Shown here: piece after piece, positions 5,978 through 6,217 of the stretch
How the letters are laid out: each line of letters begins with the position of its first letter
Numbering within the stretch: position 1 is the first letter of the stretch
From: H2-BAC3 sp045863035
GTDB taxonomy: Bacteria; Bacteroidota; Ignavibacteria; Ignavibacteriales; Ignavibacteriaceae
DNA length: 6,217 nt
Direction of reading: 5' to 3'
NCBI GenBank assembly: GCA_045863035.1
Contig: BTUV01000134.1
Coordinates: 1-6,217, forward strand
Notes under the pieces: model-generated
Database searches by the model: none
What the model was told of the DNA's origin: nothing
What the model saw: only the letters and a program-made list of their open reading frames with translations
Made by a program: the position numbers and the translations under genes

Positions 5978-6071
5978 ATAATCTTAGAATAAACATACCC
6001 TAAAAATACGATATGAATGGGGAATTGGGAAGTATGAACTCTAAATGGGGGTCTCCATACCGAACCGTCTC

Positions 6072-6115
6072 CTGGCGAAAATCTCGTCCTTCCGTAGGGA
6101 TGAAGAAATCACCAG
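6072..6115. repeat. Long imperfect palindrome around TCCTTCCGTAGGGA
   Basis: These 44 bases fold into a 20-position stem with a CCGT tetraloop. The inner part, CGTCCTT / AGGGATG (6085-6102), pairs in all seven positions if G-T pairs are allowed. The outer part has CTGG / CCAG and GA / TC pairs separated by an A-A internal loop and two further mismatches. No poly-T follows on either strand, so it is not a standard terminator. Hairpins with a CCCTACGG-type core are ones I recall as dispersed intergenic repeats in Bacteroidota and related drafts. Confidence 0.6.
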
Positions 6116-6186
6116 ACCAAATCAATATAACCACGGCGTTTATGTGATGGCGTCGTCTCATTGTGGCGCATGGTTGTGGTGGTATA

Positions 6187-6212
6187 GGTTTCCCCGGCTC
6201 CGCTCGGAAACC
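6187..6212. repeat. GC-rich inverted repeat at the window edge
   Basis: GGTTTCC (6187-6193) and GGAAACC (6206-6212) are perfect inverted copies around a 12-base GC-rich centre, CCGGCTCCGCTC. An alternative pairing joins CCCGG (6193-6197) with CCGGG (6211-6215). It ends five bases before the end of the window and may continue beyond it. Together with the palindrome about 70 bases away it looks like part of a REP-like dispersed element. Confidence 0.55.
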
Positions 6213-6217
6213 GGGTG

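Larger units (their letters stand above)
5978..6217. other. Gene-free edge region with intergenic repeats upstream of hemH
   Basis: No supported gene lies in these 240 bases; the longest minus-strand reading noticed from an ATG is 20 codons (from about 6172). The region must hold the hemH promoter if the cluster starts with hemH, but only weak boxes were found, such as TATGTTTA on the minus strand at 5990-5997 with no TTTG at the right distance. A TTCATACTTC word (minus strand, 6029-6038) and two hairpin-forming palindromes lie here. The sequence beyond about 6040 looks like an interspersed repeat rather than promoter DNA. Confidence 0.6.

Noticed and set aside
5990..5997. TATGTTTA on the minus strand as a hemH -7 box
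   Set aside because: There is no TTTG about 20 bases upstream and it would leave a leader of only a few bases.
6113..6172. A 20-codon minus-strand frame starting ATGCGCCAC near the window edge
   Set aside because: It is too short, lies within presumed repeat DNA, and has no ribosome site or recognisable product.

Overview
All five protein-coding genes lie on the minus strand of what looks like a metagenome-assembled or draft scaffold: there is a 100-base run of N at 2619-2718, the customary size for a gap of unknown length. The best guess at the organism is a member of the Ignavibacteria/Chlorobi side of the Bacteroidota. The support is a secreted protein ending in a YPNPFNPST-type (type IX secretion) sorting domain, Bacteroidota-like TTTG / TAnnTTT promoter boxes, weak or variable Shine-Dalgarno sites, and short-word intergenic repeats. 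This is inference from recalled family features, not a database result.

Layout in the direction of transcription (right to left). At 5978-6217 is a gene-free stretch at the window edge that holds two hairpin-forming repeats. Then comes a tight three-gene cluster: ferrochelatase hemH (4946-5977), a single hot-dog acyl-CoA thioesterase (4528-4938), and an unusual small protein (3864-4514) that aligns by eye with only the second nucleotide-binding fold of SecA but has lost its catalytic motifs. Spacings are 7 and 13 bases, and each downstream Shine-Dalgarno site overlaps the upstream stop codon, so the three are probably co-transcribed. A 218-base spacer with an 8-bp perfect inverted repeat and a candidate promoter separates them from an iron-sulfur protein of the ferredoxin type (2818-3645). 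A repeat-rich, gap-containing spacer follows, then a large secreted DUF3160 protein (16-2535) with its own promoter-like boxes and a good ribosome binding site.

The metabolic theme is modest: hemH makes protoheme, and its four-cysteine internal segment suggests a [2Fe-2S] form. The iron-sulfur protein is probably an electron carrier or a redox-linked factor of unknown role. No mechanistic link between heme synthesis, the thioesterase and the SecA-like protein can be read from the sequence.

The points most worth a second look are the stand-alone degenerate SecA-fold protein, the 9-bp repeat array that runs into the 3' end of the ferredoxin-like gene and surrounds its stop codon, and the cysteine-rich insert in ferrochelatase. 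No RNA gene, CRISPR array, transposase or phage gene was seen.
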